Positions 1 to 12,391 are shown, counted from the stretch's first letter. The stretch: DNA of 64,000 bases from Aplectana chamaeleonis (GCA_029168955.1 JAPDOI010000065.1:1550001-1614000); one strand, 5' to 3'. Notes: generated by a model not told the origin, from the letters alone. Translations and numbers: made by a program.

Positions 1-123
1 TGTCTTGGAGTTGAATTTCAATCCATGAACGTTGACTATCTAGTCAAAAACATTGACTGAAGTGCTCGCTTTCATTGTTCAACTGTTTTTATTCGGTAAA
101 TTTGCATTTATTTCTTCCTCTAA

Positions 124-330
124 ATGTCGATGATTTTTGACTGCTTGGCATCAGGCTGCGATATTTGGGTGTGGCGCTGTGCACGTGTGCACGAACCGAC
201 ATTTTTGGGCCCTGAAAACTCTAATTCTAGCCCGTTTTTCACAGCGCTACTTCCAAAGTTTCTCAGCTGTTTTCGATCTAAGCTGATTTTCGTCGTTTTT
301 TCGAAAATGTTTTTCATCGTGACACTGCCT
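124..330. mobile_element. Right end of a TTAA/AGGCA-type MITE
   Basis: The stretch ends in a CATCGTG-ACACTGCCT terminus, the usual right end of the window's main MITE family, followed by the TTAA at 331-334 that also serves the next element. The matching left end was not found, so this is taken as a truncated copy. Open frames on both strands here look like chance readings. Confidence 0.4.
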
Positions 331-334
331 TTAA

Positions 335-808
335 AGGCACAGTCCAAGCTCAGGGATGAAATCTGAGGTTTCCACATAATTGTGAAGTAGACCCACCCCG
401 TATACCACTTGCCAAGTGCGAGCTCTCAATTCCTCCGAATAAGTGAGATATAGGAGAAAACCACCCTGAGGCGCCCTCCTCGGGAAGCTACTTTGGCACG
501 CCCCTTTTACGATCTTACGAGCTCAATAGTGGCGAGATGAACGGTGGTTTCCGATCAGTAGCCCCGTTCTTCCCTTCATTCTCAGCCTCTCTGCTAATTC
601 AGGTCAGTACGAATACAGCGGTTGCAAATGACGGGCGTTAGCCTCGGACAACTCGTCCACCATGCTTCCGCAGCTCAATTTTTGAGCGGTCATCACTCCG
701 TTCTCAGGGAGTTTTGAACGATTTCAGAGACGTCATTGGAATCAGCGTGGGACCGTTTTTGAGATGGATAGAAAAACTGAAAACCGATTCTGAGGTTGGA
801 CTGTGCCT
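335..808 (+). mobile_element. TTAA-flanked MITE, subfamily 1 (AGGCACAGTCC ends)
   Basis: A 474-bp element with inverted ends (AGGCACAGTCCAA at left, TTGGACTGTGCCT at right) flanked by TTAA at 331-334 and 809-812. Its interior (for example the GGCGAGATGA and CCCCGTTCTTCCCTTCATTCTC blocks, given here as short anchors) recurs at 10.4, 11.9, 42.1 and 50.2 kb and, in part, in subfamily 2. It has no coding capacity. The TTAA target resembles piggyBac-type insertion, but the transposase class is inference. Confidence 0.8.
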
Positions 809-812
809 TTAA

Positions 813-2334
813 GAGACAACAATCCCTTTCAGATTTTTTTTCTGATTTCGGAAAGGAAGTATGCAGATTTATACCTATGAAGTATCTCTGCTCGACGTTT
901 GCGAAAAAGAGCGAAATTCATGTACGAGTTGTAATTTGTCAAAGCCTATGGAGCAAATGGCAAAGCCTGTGGGGCGATTTCGGATAGGCTCTATGTCGAA
1001 AAAGTTTATCGGTGTGAATTTCTGCTCTGCTTCATTTTCGGTCTTCAGAAAAAAATTCTGGGAGCAATTTCTTTCTCGTAAGATCTCATATTGGTTTAGG
1101 AGATCATAATGGCAATTGAGTACTGCAAGAGCGTTCTGAGGGATAAGTCCTAATATGGAATGTTGCAACGAAATTCTAAATAAACTCCATATTCAAAACT
1201 GCTCGCTCGAAATTCAAGGTTGCGTCTGTGTAACGCGAGGTTCGTGATGCACTATAACATACTGAATTCTCATCAAGTTTTGCTTGGCCGAGACCGAGGT
1301 ATGTATAAGAACAGTATTCTCAAAGAAACCATGTCAACAAATTTCGGTCCACTGCTGTATGCAACGGAAAAGTAGACAAGTCTTAGACTGTGAGCCTAGT
1401 ATTTCAACTAGTCACCATCAGATCGACACAATCGTAAAGGAGGTAGCCAAAACTAGCGTCTAGGAGTGGCGGTACCGAGATGAAGTCATACATTGACGCG
1501 GCTCAGAAGCATTCGTCTCGTTTGAATATTTTGGGGTAAGCGCAGAATGGGTGTGTGAGTTGCGGGTCAATGATGGAATGTGAGGGCAACGAGAGGGTCG
1601 TGCTCTACTACAGTGATTTCTTATAATGTTGATCGAAAACTTATAGAAAAGTTTCAAACTCATCGTTCAAATGGAAGTTTCTGTGTAAGTATAGAATGCC
1701 CGCCTGGGTTAGGGTAGAGATTGAGGGAGAGGGAGTCACTAGAAGTATTGTATCATTGAATTGCCGAAAAACAGTTCTAAAAGGTACAAACCATTCATCG
1801 AATGATTGAGGAATGTGTTGAGGGGTAATGGGGCGATATCGGAAGAGGGAGGGTCGTAAAGAGAGTCTCATGGCTGAACTTCGCACAGAACAGCTAAAAC
1901 GCATGCGCTATCTTTTTTTTTCGTGTAAGTGCACAGTGGTTCGGCAGGTTATGACCTTGAGTTTGAATTTGAGGGGATCGGTCTTGGAACCGCGTTTAAA
2001 AAAATTCATTGCTTCTAACGCTAGATCACAAGCCCATGAGGTGTTTCGGAACAATAATTCCAATTCAATCTTTCCGTGGATGTGTGCAATCGGCGAACGG
2101 GTTGAGGAGTGTGGATTGGTGGCAGGAAAAAAAAGGTTATGGGAAGAGTCGCATGATTATAATTGTCAGAAAACAGCTAAGGGTATGAAATGCATTTGTA
2201 ATCTTTGAGTGACTTTAGAATGGGGTGCAAGTTATGGGACGAATAGCAACGTGGAGAAAAGTCGTCAAAGAGTCGTGTTCTCAAAAGGTGCGGCTGTGTT
2301 CTTCAGAGAGAAACCTCATGAACAGCTCGAATAA
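813..2334. other. Gene-free stretch
   Basis: No supported exon was seen. The part from about 1.46 to 2.3 kb contains loosely similar blocks (for example GTGTAAGT followed by a purine-rich run near 1.69 and 1.92 kb) that suggest an old, eroded repeat. Short open frames on both strands have no recognisable domain and no matching splice sites. Confidence 0.4.
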
Positions 2335-2880
2335 AAAACAATTTTTCCTGGGGCGGCATGCATGAAGACTGCGAACAAATTCATGGAGCCGCTCCGCGTC
2401 TTGAGCGCGCAACGTCGAGTCACGGGACTGCCCCAAAGGGACCTGAATGCACTTTCCACTGCGAACCCTACGCTCGCATTTTCCGCCATTCTAGTCGCGT
2501 TTGCTTCCAATTATTGAGATGCTAAAAATGACAGAAAAAATACGGGTACAGAGGGAGATCGGAGTACGGGGAGGCGTTTATTCTTCCGCCGGCCAATCGG
2601 CAGAGGTTTTCAACCCATCAAGTCGTGGGTGATTGGCCGACGGAGGAATAAACCGCACCCCGTATTCCCATCTCCCCCTGCACTAAAATACGAGGAAGCG
2701 ACAGGAACGACAAAAGAAAATGCCGCGACGCGAAGTTGAAAGTGCATTTACGTCCGCGACAAGCCAATTTACGCTATGCGAATCGGGGCTGTCCCGAGGC
2801 TCGACGCTGCGCGCATAGGATGCGGAGAGGCTCCCTGACCTTTCTCGCAAAACTAATGCGTGCGGCCCCTGAATACTTCT
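2335..2880. repeat. Foldback (inverted-repeat) element
   Basis: Two arms of roughly 250 bp face each other around a centre near 2.61 kb. The left arm at about 2353-2460 matches the reverse complement of 2770-2870, and the inner part pairs 2570-2605 with 2620-2665 (TACGGGGAGGCG against CGCACCCCGTA). The arms have diverged. Open frames through it are by-products of the palindrome. Exact ends and target duplication are not resolved. Confidence 0.6.
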
Positions 2881-4583
2881 GTGCCAGTGTAGAACAGGAG
2901 CATTGGGGCGAGAGTGGAGGCGAGGGAGATACTGAGAGTGACGGATTGTGACGAGTTTCATGAAACAGCTGAAAATCATGCCCTCAATCGAAATCTCGAA
3001 AAAAGACAGTGGGATGGTGGTGTAACGAAGATTCTGACTGAGCACATGAATTGGTGAAGAAATTGCTTACAATTTCGAATTTTGGTAGGAACCCGATTTT
3101 GAATTTTCGGTCCTACGGATGAGACGAATCGATAGGTGGGGAGTGGTCATATAGAATTACGCATGGAATATTAAGGGAATCGATTCATTATGAGGCATGC
3201 TCATTAGACAGTTATTAGTGCGTGAGGCTCAGGAGTTCACGCTGGTATCATCTAAGTACGAGGAACAGAGAATGCTTCGTCATCGTTCGATTCTAGGAGA
3301 CATCGATAGATTCTTGCATATGATTCGGACTTCTCACCTGTGTCAGAAAACAGGATATCGGATCGCCTGTGTAAATGAGTTTGAGTTCGATGAGGTCGGG
3401 GCATTGAGCTATCGACACTTTCACATCTGACTGCCCTCTAAAGAACGAAGATATCTTTCACATGAGCATAGCGTGGCTCTAGTGAAATTCATTGATTTGG
3501 GGCTCTACATAAAGAAAATAGCCGATCAGCGCAGTTGAGAATGTCCAACCGGTCGTTGTGCATGAATAAAAGAGCTGGCCGACAATAAGTGACTGTAGAT
3601 TTGGTGTAGTTGACACTGCTAGTGTCAAACGTTCGCACCGGATCACGAGCGACGAAATCCGGCTACGTTTCGGCGTTGCACCTATGGCTGAAAAATTCCT
3701 CGAGGCTCGAATGCTTATGTGGTGAGTGTTCTTTGCGCCGTGTTACATCGTTTGCAAAGCTGACGTTAACCAAGAGGCTTCTCGAAAGCGTTTTATAGTG
3801 AGAGGGGTAAGACCCTGCTCGCGTGATGCAAGCTTCATGTTGTTAGGAAAGCAGCGGCAGCATATAAACTACCACTCGTAGGATTAGGTCAGAGAACGGG
3901 CGAGGACGGGTTCTCTAGTCTTTCCGCCCTTTCGCATAACTCGCTTCAAACTCAACTTTGATCAGATATAGGAGGATGTTCAGGATCCTGGCGTTACGGG
4001 CTACCCAATGGCATAGCCCTTGTGAGGGTTTCGTAGGAAACTTAAAAAGTTCTGCCACTAGTCAAGTTTGTGATCACAGTACCGTGGCGACGAGGGCGCC
4101 ACCGTCTCTGTCCGCGCTTTCCTGGGTCCACCGTACATAAAAAGAGCTGGCCGAATGCGAAGCTTGTATAGCTCACTACGAATCCCCGACAGTGGTTGTG
4201 CAATGAATAGTGCTTAACGCCAGGATATCATCAATAGCACCCTAATTCTGCACAGAGTTGAGTTTGAAGCACGGTAAAAAAGACGCGGAAACTCGTTCTC
4301 GCGCGTATTATGGCCAAATCCTACAAGCGGCAGTGTATACTGTTAAGTACTTCTCCTCTAAGCTTATCAGTAAGGGAGAGATTAACGAATTAGAGGTAAA
4401 GGACAAGAGCTCGTTTCTTCCTAATGATCGATTATCATCAAGAAGAGTAGGTGATTTGCTTTGAAGGACTCCTATTCATATATCAGAGCTAGCTACTGTT
4501 TCGATTTTTCATATTTTCTTCCCTAAAAAGATTAATTCCTCTCTCAGCGTTTCCAGCCATTATCGAATCTAAACGTCAATCAA
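2881..4583. other. Gene-free stretch upstream of the Srsx gene
   Basis: I see no convincing exon. A short open stretch at 4258-4464 (+) could be coding but lacks clear splice sites and a recognisable domain. Any promoter of the downstream receptor gene probably lies in the last kilobase; no TATA box or other named element stands out. Confidence 0.35.
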
Positions 4584-4597
4584 GACTTTCTTTCAGA
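4584..4597 (+). promoter_or_regulatory. Probable spliced-leader trans-splice acceptor
   Basis: A pyrimidine-rich CTTTCTTTCAG ends at 4596 with a single base before the ATG at 4598, and no upstream exon is apparent. In nematodes this arrangement, an orphan 3' splice site abutting the start codon, typically receives the SL1 leader. The assignment is inferred from sequence; a normal cis-splice from a distant 5' exon is the alternative. Confidence 0.55.
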
Positions 4598-6849
4598 ATG
4601 ACATTGTACCCAGATATAATGCCGCCACCTTATCAGGTGTTCTTCATTGTTATACCAACCATCAGCATAATGGGAAACGCGTTCGTCGTTTATGTCACAT
4701 TGCGGTCAAGGTATAGTGATATCTAGTTGAGTACGATTTGACTGACAGGCCCATCTTCACCACTCCCTGTAGCAATTACTCACCTATTCCCCGTATCAAT
4801 AACTGAGCCTCTATTCTAACTAACGACCTTGCAATGGCCGATAAACATCATATGCCATTGACCTGTTAGTTTCTAATTATCATACCTGTCACACTTCCTT
4901 ATGAATGGCCTATTCCGAGCTAAGTTGATAGTTTTTCTCTCCAGTTTCAAAAAAGTGCGTCGCTCGCGACGTATAATAATAAATTAATGAATCGTTAAAT
5001 CTTATTTAAACGTTTTTTTACAGAGTTCTGAGGAGCCCATGTAACATTTTGATAGGCTTGATATCGTTCGGCGACGTCCTTCACATGTTTGGGCATTATG
5101 TGGCAGTCGTCTCGCATAATATGTGAGTTACAGCTCGCTCATAGAAAAGTCTTTTTCTGAATACCCAAATAGCCATCAGTCATAAACATTCCAGTGCACG
5201 CATACGTTTACTTTTTCACCCCGAAGTCCTAGGATTCCGTCAATATCAAGAAGATTTTTCTAACACTAGAGCGCCTGAAACTCATCACTCATCTGAAAAG
5301 GGGCTTGGGCGACGGCTGTGACCAAAAGCGTCTTTGGTACTTCGACAACATCGTAGAATCTTGTTGCACATTTTTGCAGCATCGACGACCACCAAATTCA
5401 GCAAGATTATTGCGCTTACTGGCAGATGATTCCCACATTCGGACTTCTTACCACTTCTCTTTGGCTTCTCAATGTGGCAATAGACCGTCTTCTTTCATTA
5501 CAAACGTTTTAGTAAGTTCATGACACTATCCAGGCATCAGCAGTGGAATTAAAACGTTTCCAGAACTCGAAAGAACTCTCTGAGCACAAATAAAGCATTT
5601 CAGCCAATATCTCCAAGTTTCTTACCGGCATCTGTATCTCACTGCACAGATAGCTCCGGCAGTCATTTACGCTACAGCGATGGAGTTGTGGATAATGCTG
5701 AATACAAGTTCAGACTTGTAAGTGGATTCCGATGACTGCTGTATTGATTGTTCTCTGAGACTTATTGCTTCAAATCGCTACCACCTTCTAGGAACCAGAA
5801 GCACATAAGTTCTTGTAACACACCCTAAGAGCAAACTAACCCTTCCGTGCGCTGGGGCTATACTGTACCTATGAATGAAGGAGATCCTATCCCTAAAGCC
5901 TTCATAAGTTGTTGGCGGCGCAGCAGAGCTTTTATCAGTCCAGTGTACGACAGTAACCGAAAGCGTCCCGACATGATCAGGGTTGGAAGGCGGCGCGGTA
6001 TCATGAAAGGCAAGATTGTCAGAAGTTTCGTATCTGATCTAAAAACCGCCCTCTAGCATCATTAACGTGTCGCGGTCCTTTTTTGATCGAATTTATCTCC
6101 AAAAAGCTACAAATCATTTTAACAAGTACAGGAGCGTCGTGTGTACCGTGGTTGGTCACATGAACCGTGTCGAATTGCATTTCCTCCGTTATTCCACTGT
6201 TGCTACCAACGTCTTGATTATCTCATGCTACGCCCTATTCATGTGCTTTATAAGAAGAGCTCAGATGAGTGAGTTGCGCTGCAATAATACGTCATAACGC
6301 AGAATCGCGTAGTCTTTGTGCCAGCATACTCATTCGTCATTTCTGAAGTGGCGGTGAAATTGATGGTGACGGATTATATTCGGCTTTGTAAAAGTTTTTT
6401 TTCAAAGCAATGTTATTCAGGTCCTGATAACATGAGACACATCTATCGTTCGCTTATGGTGATTAGTCTAGTGGTGGTGTTTGGTTGGTTTAGCACAACG
6501 ATCACCGCGGCTATTGCTCAGGTTCTTAATGTGGAGCAGAACGACGCTATTCTCCTGGCCGGTCTATTCGTGAACACCGCATGTGCTACAAACTTTTTTG
6601 TGTACTATGCAATAAGGTAAGGAATATTTTTTGTTGTTTTTGTGGAATGCACGGCATATTTGTACATTCACAGTCACCCATTCAATCAGTGTGGGGTTGC
6701 TCAAATGAATTCGTTTCAGCAAAGAGTATCGTCAAGTTTTCGATCGGTATCTATTCTTCGTTCGATTCAAGAAATTGATGAACAGTAAAGTTTCGCTGAC
6801 TCCGACAGTGTCAGCTCGTGTCGCAGTGGTTAAAAAATGGAACAAGTAA
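4598..6849 (+). CDS. Serpentine chemoreceptor, Srsx family (7TM GPCR), seven exons
   Basis: Predicted nematode chemosensory G-protein-coupled receptor of 306 aa in the plasma membrane of sensory neurons (location inferred from the family). Exons are 4598-4710, 5024-5122, 5380-5511, 5604-5717, 6132-6268, 6421-6616 and 6720-6849. All introns are GT-AG and phases join exactly to give 307 codons including TAA. TM1 carries the GN motif (IMGNAFVVYV), followed by RSPCNILIG in TM2; TM3 ends in AIDRLLS, replacing DRY. Later helices include VATNVLIISCYALF (TM5), MVISLVVVFGWFSTT (TM6) and NFFVYYAIR (TM7), followed by SKEYRQVFDRYL, a hallmark of the Srsx C-terminus. The length equals the family norm of about 300 aa. 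The gene has no frameshifts or stops and introns of 92-414 bp, so it looks functional. The ligand is unknown. The start is supported by the abutting splice acceptor. Confidence 0.9.
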
Positions 6850-6955
6850 CAGAAAATTACTTCTAAACCTGTAGGTCCAGTGCAAGTGTATAAAATTGGT
6901 TACGGTCGTTGTACCTTTTTGAAATTGTGTTTTGTGTATCAGAATTACCCGTTGA

Positions 6956-7622
6956 AGGCAGTGTTCACGATGAAAATCGTTTTTCTGTTTTTCCGCGTAT
7001 CTTGAAAAAAAAAATATTTGGACTTACGAGGTGGGCTTTCCTATCTTTTCGTGTCCTCTGCGGTGCTCCCGACAGTCGCCAGAACTGTCAGCGGGAGGCG
7101 CTTGGTAGGACAGGTTCTCGAATCAGTAAATCTCGAAACACTTTTTAGGCCCCTGAAGAAGACGTTAAGTCGAAACTTTAGGCGTATATAAAGCCCCACC
7201 TATCCCCGTTTGGCCCAGCAGTGAAAAAGTCTGTTTAGAATATTCAACTACGCCTGTTTGGTGTGTTTTGCGCACTGCGGACAAAACGTAAACAAAGCGT
7301 CAGAAATGGTTTTGCGTTTCGAAATTCCTAGGTGAATGACCTTGTTTCCTGTTTCTTGTGCCAGAAACTCTTTAAAAAATAAGATGGTTCAATGCACATG
7401 CTTGGATATTGAATTATTTAGGGACAAAGAGTATTAGACAATCCGGGATTTGTTTCTCTGGTTAAAGAACGCACAAAAATTGTTAACTATATGGCCTGGG
7501 TGGATTGATCTAACGATTTCGCTGAACCGCGAGATTTTCCCGTCCTTACTATTCTTAAAGAGATCGAAAGCTTACTTTTCTGGAAGAAAAATGAGAAATG
7601 TTTTCATCGTGAACACCGCCTT
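6956..7622. mobile_element. MITE with AGGCAGTGTTCACGATGAAAA ends
   Basis: A 667-bp element begins AGGCAGTGTTCACGATGAAA and ends in the complement with one change (TTTCATCGTGAACACCGCCT). The right flank has TTAA; the left has TTGA. It lies about 100 bp downstream of the Srsx stop codon. The interior is unlike the other copies except for its first 60 bp. No protein is encoded. Confidence 0.75.
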
Positions 7623-7627
7623 TTAAA

Positions 7628-8640
7628 GGCATCGTTAATGCCGACAACAACTTACCGTTTCTCCTGATCAATTCCTCACTTTGGCCCGTATGAGAACGTG
7701 AGAGATGTTTAATGGATCAAAACGTTGTTCGATCTCCTTGCAGGCTTTGCATTCAAATGGATTGTTGCTGTGAATGAGCCTTATTTGTGAACGAGATGAT
7801 TAATTAAAGAGTTAACAAATAAATAAAAATAAACAAGTGGCCTAACTCTGAAGCTTGTAGGTGCGAATAGAAAGAATTTAGATGGGAATGCCCAAGTGTC
7901 GACAGTCCTCCGCATAACACCTGTCCAAATTCTGCTGTAGCTTCGCTGGATATCAGTCGCGAGAGTGTGGTTAGTCGCGCCTCATTTTTCGCAAAGGCAC
8001 AAAGTTCTACATAGCTGCGCTGGCGAGAGGCGAGTTTCTCTGTCTTTTTGAAAACTAGGAACACTTTTATTATCCCTATGATTGAAGAGATTTGTGAGCG
8101 AGGCTGAATGCTAGATTGACCTAGATGATGACACTTACTAGAGCTTCTTCACCTTGGTGACTGATTCAGTTATGGCCCTTTGTATCAATAATCCGCATCA
8201 AATAGCCCTCCTAGACAAGGTTTGGATTGAAAATGTTGTAATCTCCTAAATCCAAGAAGGTATGTTAATACCTTTCTTGATCTGCACAGGTGCATTTAGA
8301 AAATTTAAGAAACTCTAATATTCTATATTGTCTCCTCACATCACTCAACAGATCATTTCTTCAAACACAGTCTATGCTGCGGTTAGTCCCTAGTTAGTGC
8401 ACACTTTGTAGCCCTATACTTATAGCAAAATGTCGAGAGCAGTGTTTCTCTGTGTATATAACCCTGTGTTCTATCATAATGTATCTTGTTTCTGTCCATG
8501 CGCATATAAATCATACCATAACATAACGACTCTTGTTCTCGGTCGGGGAAGAACAGGGTGTGGACGCGCGCTCGGCGATGACCCCTCATCCGTCTAACGC
8601 AGCTATTTAAATCCGCTGATATTCTCTTCATGTTTATCTC
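7628..8640. other. Stretch without a supported gene
   Basis: A minus-strand frame at 7804-8064 (86 codons) has reasonably protein-like composition in its first 60 codons but ends in AT-rich, repeat-like sequence, and I recognise no domain. Near 8.60 kb a TATTTAAAT block lies 30-45 bp upstream of the signal-peptide exon and could be a core promoter. Confidence 0.3.
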
Positions 8641-8643
8641 GCA

Positions 8644-8707
8644 ATGTTTCGGGCAACCATACTGCTCTGTTTATCAGTCGCTATTCTGTCCGAAACAGTC
8701 CACTGGC
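8644..8707 (+). CDS. First exon of a probable secreted protein (signal peptide)
   Basis: The exon codes for MFRATILLCLSVAILSETVH plus W and one base of the next codon, then a good donor (C|GTGAGT). A short positive N-terminus, an 11-residue hydrophobic core and a polar end make a classical secretion signal. A TATTTAAAT block lies just upstream. An earlier out-of-frame ATG at 8630 is ignored because it lacks such a reading. The next exon must begin with two bases to complete the codon; the exon at 13639-13769 fits, but joining them needs a 4.9-kb intron and is inference. No family is recognised. Confidence 0.5.
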
Positions 8708-9660
8708 GTGAGTTTTTAGACTCGAAAACTCTATTGCTCCCCTTTTTGAAACAAATCTCGAAGAGTCATTAATCTATTATTTCTGTGAAGTTCAAGTACA
8801 TTGTAACAACTAGTGGACAAATATAACACGTTTTTTTGTTAACTCTTTTCCTGACAGGGTAAATATTAATACGACGTTCAGATGACACAATGGCTACAGT
8901 AGCGGACAAAAGTATCGGTACATCCCATTGCGTGTGATTCGATCCTTCGCGTGCATCCTTTTGTATCGTGAACGACAACGGCACGGATCGTGCTGATACC
9001 TTCCTTATTGTGCCTTTGCGCAGACTCCGTGCGCATATGTCATAATATGCATGCAGCAAGTTTACGCTAACTCACAATAAGGAACGCAAGGCATCAGTGC
9101 GATTTGCGCCGACTGTGCAAAACTAAGATATATTGATCAGCAGTACATTGAAAATCTAGCACAGTTTCTGAGTTCAACGCTGGTGCAGTATAATTTCCAG
9201 CTTCTCCAATTTTGCCACCTCGGCATATTGATCTATCTTTAATTATGCCTTCTGCCTTTGAGGTTCCTAGGTGGAAAGATTTATTATATCGGCCTGAGCG
9301 TTTCGATGGAGATCGTCGTCTTCGGAAGCCTAGAAAGCAGTGCAAGGTTAGAATGGGCTGTCTAGACCACCAAATGCTTCCACAGCTCTAGCGTTTCCGA
9401 TAGCCCTTTAAGTTAGGAATTCGAGAGCCCAGTCAAATAGATCCAAGAACTCACACATCTGTCCACCGATAGAGCAGCGTTAACGTCTGTTTTTAACGAA
9501 AGATCAGTAACGAGTGGGTGTTATTTGTGCGTAGTGCCCTGTGATAGTTGGTGATGGGCACAAACACACGCACGGATATGACTGGCCGTACTTAGAGTTC
9601 GCAATGTGGTACAAACGGAAAGAGAGCTCTCGAAACGGCTGTTCATATTCATTCATGTTT

Positions 9661-9958
9661 GTTGCAATATAGTTTGCAAAAGGAATTATGCAGCAGGAGC
9701 ATTTACATTTTGCGAAATATGGACAAATTATCGAGACGGCTTCTGTTGTTACCCAAAGCTCTTCCGTTGATTACCGACTGAGTGAGCTCTGTAAAGACTT
9801 TTTAAGCTACTGTGAAAGAAGGTCTTGTTCGAGCTTTGAGAGCAGGCAGCTTCTAGACGCCGGTTTGATACAACTGGATGCTAGCAAGAAGCCTTTCTCT
9901 GCCAAACGATCACGTCTTGCCTACCTTGTTCACTGTGTCGCGATCGGTGATTTTAGGT
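9661..9958 (+). CDS. Exon-like open segment, unknown product
   Basis: The + strand is open from about 9688 to a donor-like AG|GTGAAT at 9958, with about 90 protein-like codons including LSELCKDFLSYCERRSC. I do not recognise a domain and see no strong acceptor at its 5' side, although a TTGCAATATAG at about 9673 could serve. It could belong to the same secreted-protein locus as the exon at 8644, or be a transposon remnant. Confidence 0.25.
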
Positions 9959-10402
9959 GAATATATCGCCATGATTGCGAAAAAGGTAAAATTGTCGCGA
10001 AATCGACGACGCTTGGGCATTTAATAGGCGATCAACACGACGAGGTGATCGAGACATTTACGTAATTGTTTTGGTTCCAAATTCTCATCGCGTAATTTCA
10101 CCGTTCGAAGGAAGCGCTTGCAATTGAACAAAGTAAGTTTATGACACATTTTTGGGGCACGATTCAGACGTCAACATCGCCGTGGGTTCGGTTACCCTAG
10201 TTTGAGGTGCTTGTCTCTTGCACGGGGCCTCTAGAGGCCCCATGCAACAGCTGTCGGCCCTAGATGGCGGCTCTTTCGTAGGCATGGAACGCCTCCGTGC
10301 TCCTGGGCGGGCATGAGAGACCTTTATGCTTCTTGGCAGGCATGCTCCTTGGCAAGCCTCCAGCCTCCGGCGCGACAATAGCCTTCGATTTTTACTATTT
10401 AA

Positions 10403-11923
10403 GGCACAGTCTAAACTCAGGAACAAAATTTAAGGTTTCCGCATAGTGGTCAAAGAGACCCGCTCAATATATAACACCTCCCTAGTGCCAGCTGTCTATT
10501 TCATCGAGCAAGCGAGATATAGTGAAGAGCCACTGTGGCAAACCAACAGCAAGAAGCCAGCTTACCCCTAAGAAAACTTTTCGAGCTAAACAATGGCAAG
10601 ATGAGCGATGGCTTTTGATCAATAGGCCCGTTCCTCCCTCACTCTCATCACTTCTCTTCACTCAAGTCCGCTCGCATAAAGCGGCTGCGCATCATAAATT
10701 TCCGAGCCTCGGACAACTCGTCCACCATGCCTTATCCGCTGAAGTCCGGGCAATTTTCGAAGTGCCCTAACTCCGTTCCCAAGAGGTCTCGTACGGCTCT
10801 ATAGCAGGGTCAAGCAGCCCGTTGGACAAAATTCGTTCGTTGCTGCGACTCCCATATATTCGTGGCAAAGCTTTGCGACCCCCTTCCTAACAATGGCTTA
10901 GCTGAAAACAAGGTAGACCCGTTCACTTTGCGGAAGAATTGAACGCTCGCCAAAACTGCAATCGTCCAAATGGCGAAAAAATGGTTTTTGGCAACCTTCC
11001 AGTGTCATGTACAATGCTCTGATGGGCCGTAACTCACCGGTTTGGTAAAGTAGACCCATTGGTAAACCGGAAAAAACAAAGCCGCTCGTGTAAAGCGGGA
11101 AGTAGAAAAAATCGCCCATTCGAAAATGTGTTGTGAAAAAGCAGTTTTTTTATCCCAAATGGCTATTCAGCCTTGGTTTTCACTTTTAGAAAGCGGCAGT
11201 GGGGCAAAAGCTGCACCTTCTGAATGACTGTCGAAAACTGAATTAGCTGGATTTTTTCTGGAACTTTTTTTTGAGGTTTTCACATCACCATGTTGTGAGG
11301 TGAAAACAGTAAGGTGAGAAATCTCAGAAAGTTTTTTTTTTCTGAAAAAAATCCAGCTAATATAGTTTTTGATAACCGTTCAGCAGATACAGGTTTCATT
11401 TGACCGCCGCCTTCGAGAAGTCGAAACTAAGGCGCTTGTCATTTGAGATGGTAATTTGAAAATAAAACCGGTCTTTTTACACCACTTTTTCCAACGGGCG
11501 ATTTTTTCTATTTCTCACTTTACACAAGCGGTTTTACTTTTTCCGACTTCATTACTGGGTCTATTTCACTGAACCGCCGAGTTACAGCCCATAAAAGCAA
11601 CGTATATGACATTGGAAGGCCCCCAAAAATCTTTTTTTGCTGTTCGGACAACTGTAATTTTGGAGAGTTTTTAGGTCGCCAGTGGTTGACAAACATGTCT
11701 GAACAATTCGTGGTGTGTAAGAAACATTCTGTTGCGGAGCTCAGCTAAAACCGAAAAAAAAACGAATCAAAAATTTCCAGGAATGCGATCCCTCCCCCCC
11801 ATTTCTCAAGTTTGATGGCGACCCCCTACTTTTGCAGCATTGCTCCACGCTGCTCCAGAGACATTGTTGGAATTAGTGTGGGACCGTCTTCAAAATGGGA
11901 GATTCCGTGGTTGGACTGTGCCT
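10403..11923 (+). mobile_element. Subfamily-1 MITE split by a 1-kb insertion
   Basis: The left part (10403-about 10795) carries the subfamily-1 start and interior up to the CTCCGTTCCCAAGAGGTCTCG block. The missing tail (CCAGAGACATTGTTGGAATTAG through GGTTGGACTGTGCCT) reappears at about 11850-11923. The intervening DNA includes a foldback. The right end shares its TTAA (11924-11927) with the next MITE. Confidence 0.65.
10945..11665. repeat. Foldback element inserted into the MITE at 10.4 kb
   Basis: Arms of about 280-340 bp pair around 11.30 kb: 10978-11140 matches the reverse complement of 11480-11650 (for example GTAGACCCATT against AATA-GACCCAGT), and TTAGCTGGATTTTTTC at 11251 pairs with AAAAAATCCAGCTAA at 11345. 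The element has no coding potential. Ends may reach about 10.89 and 11.75 kb. Confidence 0.65.
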
Positions 11924-11927
11924 TTAA

Positions 11928-12391
11928 AGGCACAGTCCAAGCTCAGGGACGATATCAGAGAATTCCCTATCAATATGAAGTAGACCCATTCTACATAGCC
12001 CCTGCAGAATGCGGGCTCTCAATTCTTCCGGGTAAGCGAGATATAGGGGCAAGCCACCCTGGGGCGCCCATACCAGGAAGCTTTATTGGCACACCCCCTT
12101 TACGATCTTCCGAGCTCAACAGCGGCGAGATGAACGATCGTTTAGGACCAGTAGCCCCGTTCTTCCCTTCATTCTCAGTCTCTTTATTCAGATCTGTTCG
12201 CATACATCGGTTGCAAACCACGGAGCCTCGGACTACTCGCCCAACATGCATCCGTAGCACGATCTTTGAGGGGCCATAACTTCGTTCCTAAGGGGTCTTG
12301 TGCGATTCCAGAAACATCATTGGAATCAGCGTGAGACCTCTTTCAAGATAGGTAGAAAAACGGAAAAACGATTCTGAGGTTGGACTCTGCC
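11928..12391 (+). mobile_element. TTAA-flanked MITE, subfamily 1
   Basis: This is a second well-preserved copy of the element at 335-808, starting AGGCACAGTCCAAGCTCAGG and ending GGTTGGACTCTGCC. It shares TTAA 11924-11927 with the element to its left and TTAA 12392-12395 with the element to its right, so three MITEs are joined head to tail. Confidence 0.8.

Noticed and set aside
1828..2208. A 126-codon + strand open frame
   Set aside because: It has no domain, no splice context, low-complexity stretches and irregular composition; it lies in what looks like an eroded repeat.
11812..12279. A 155-codon + strand frame
   Set aside because: It lies across the junction and interior of two subfamily-1 MITEs; similar frames appear in other copies with different stops.
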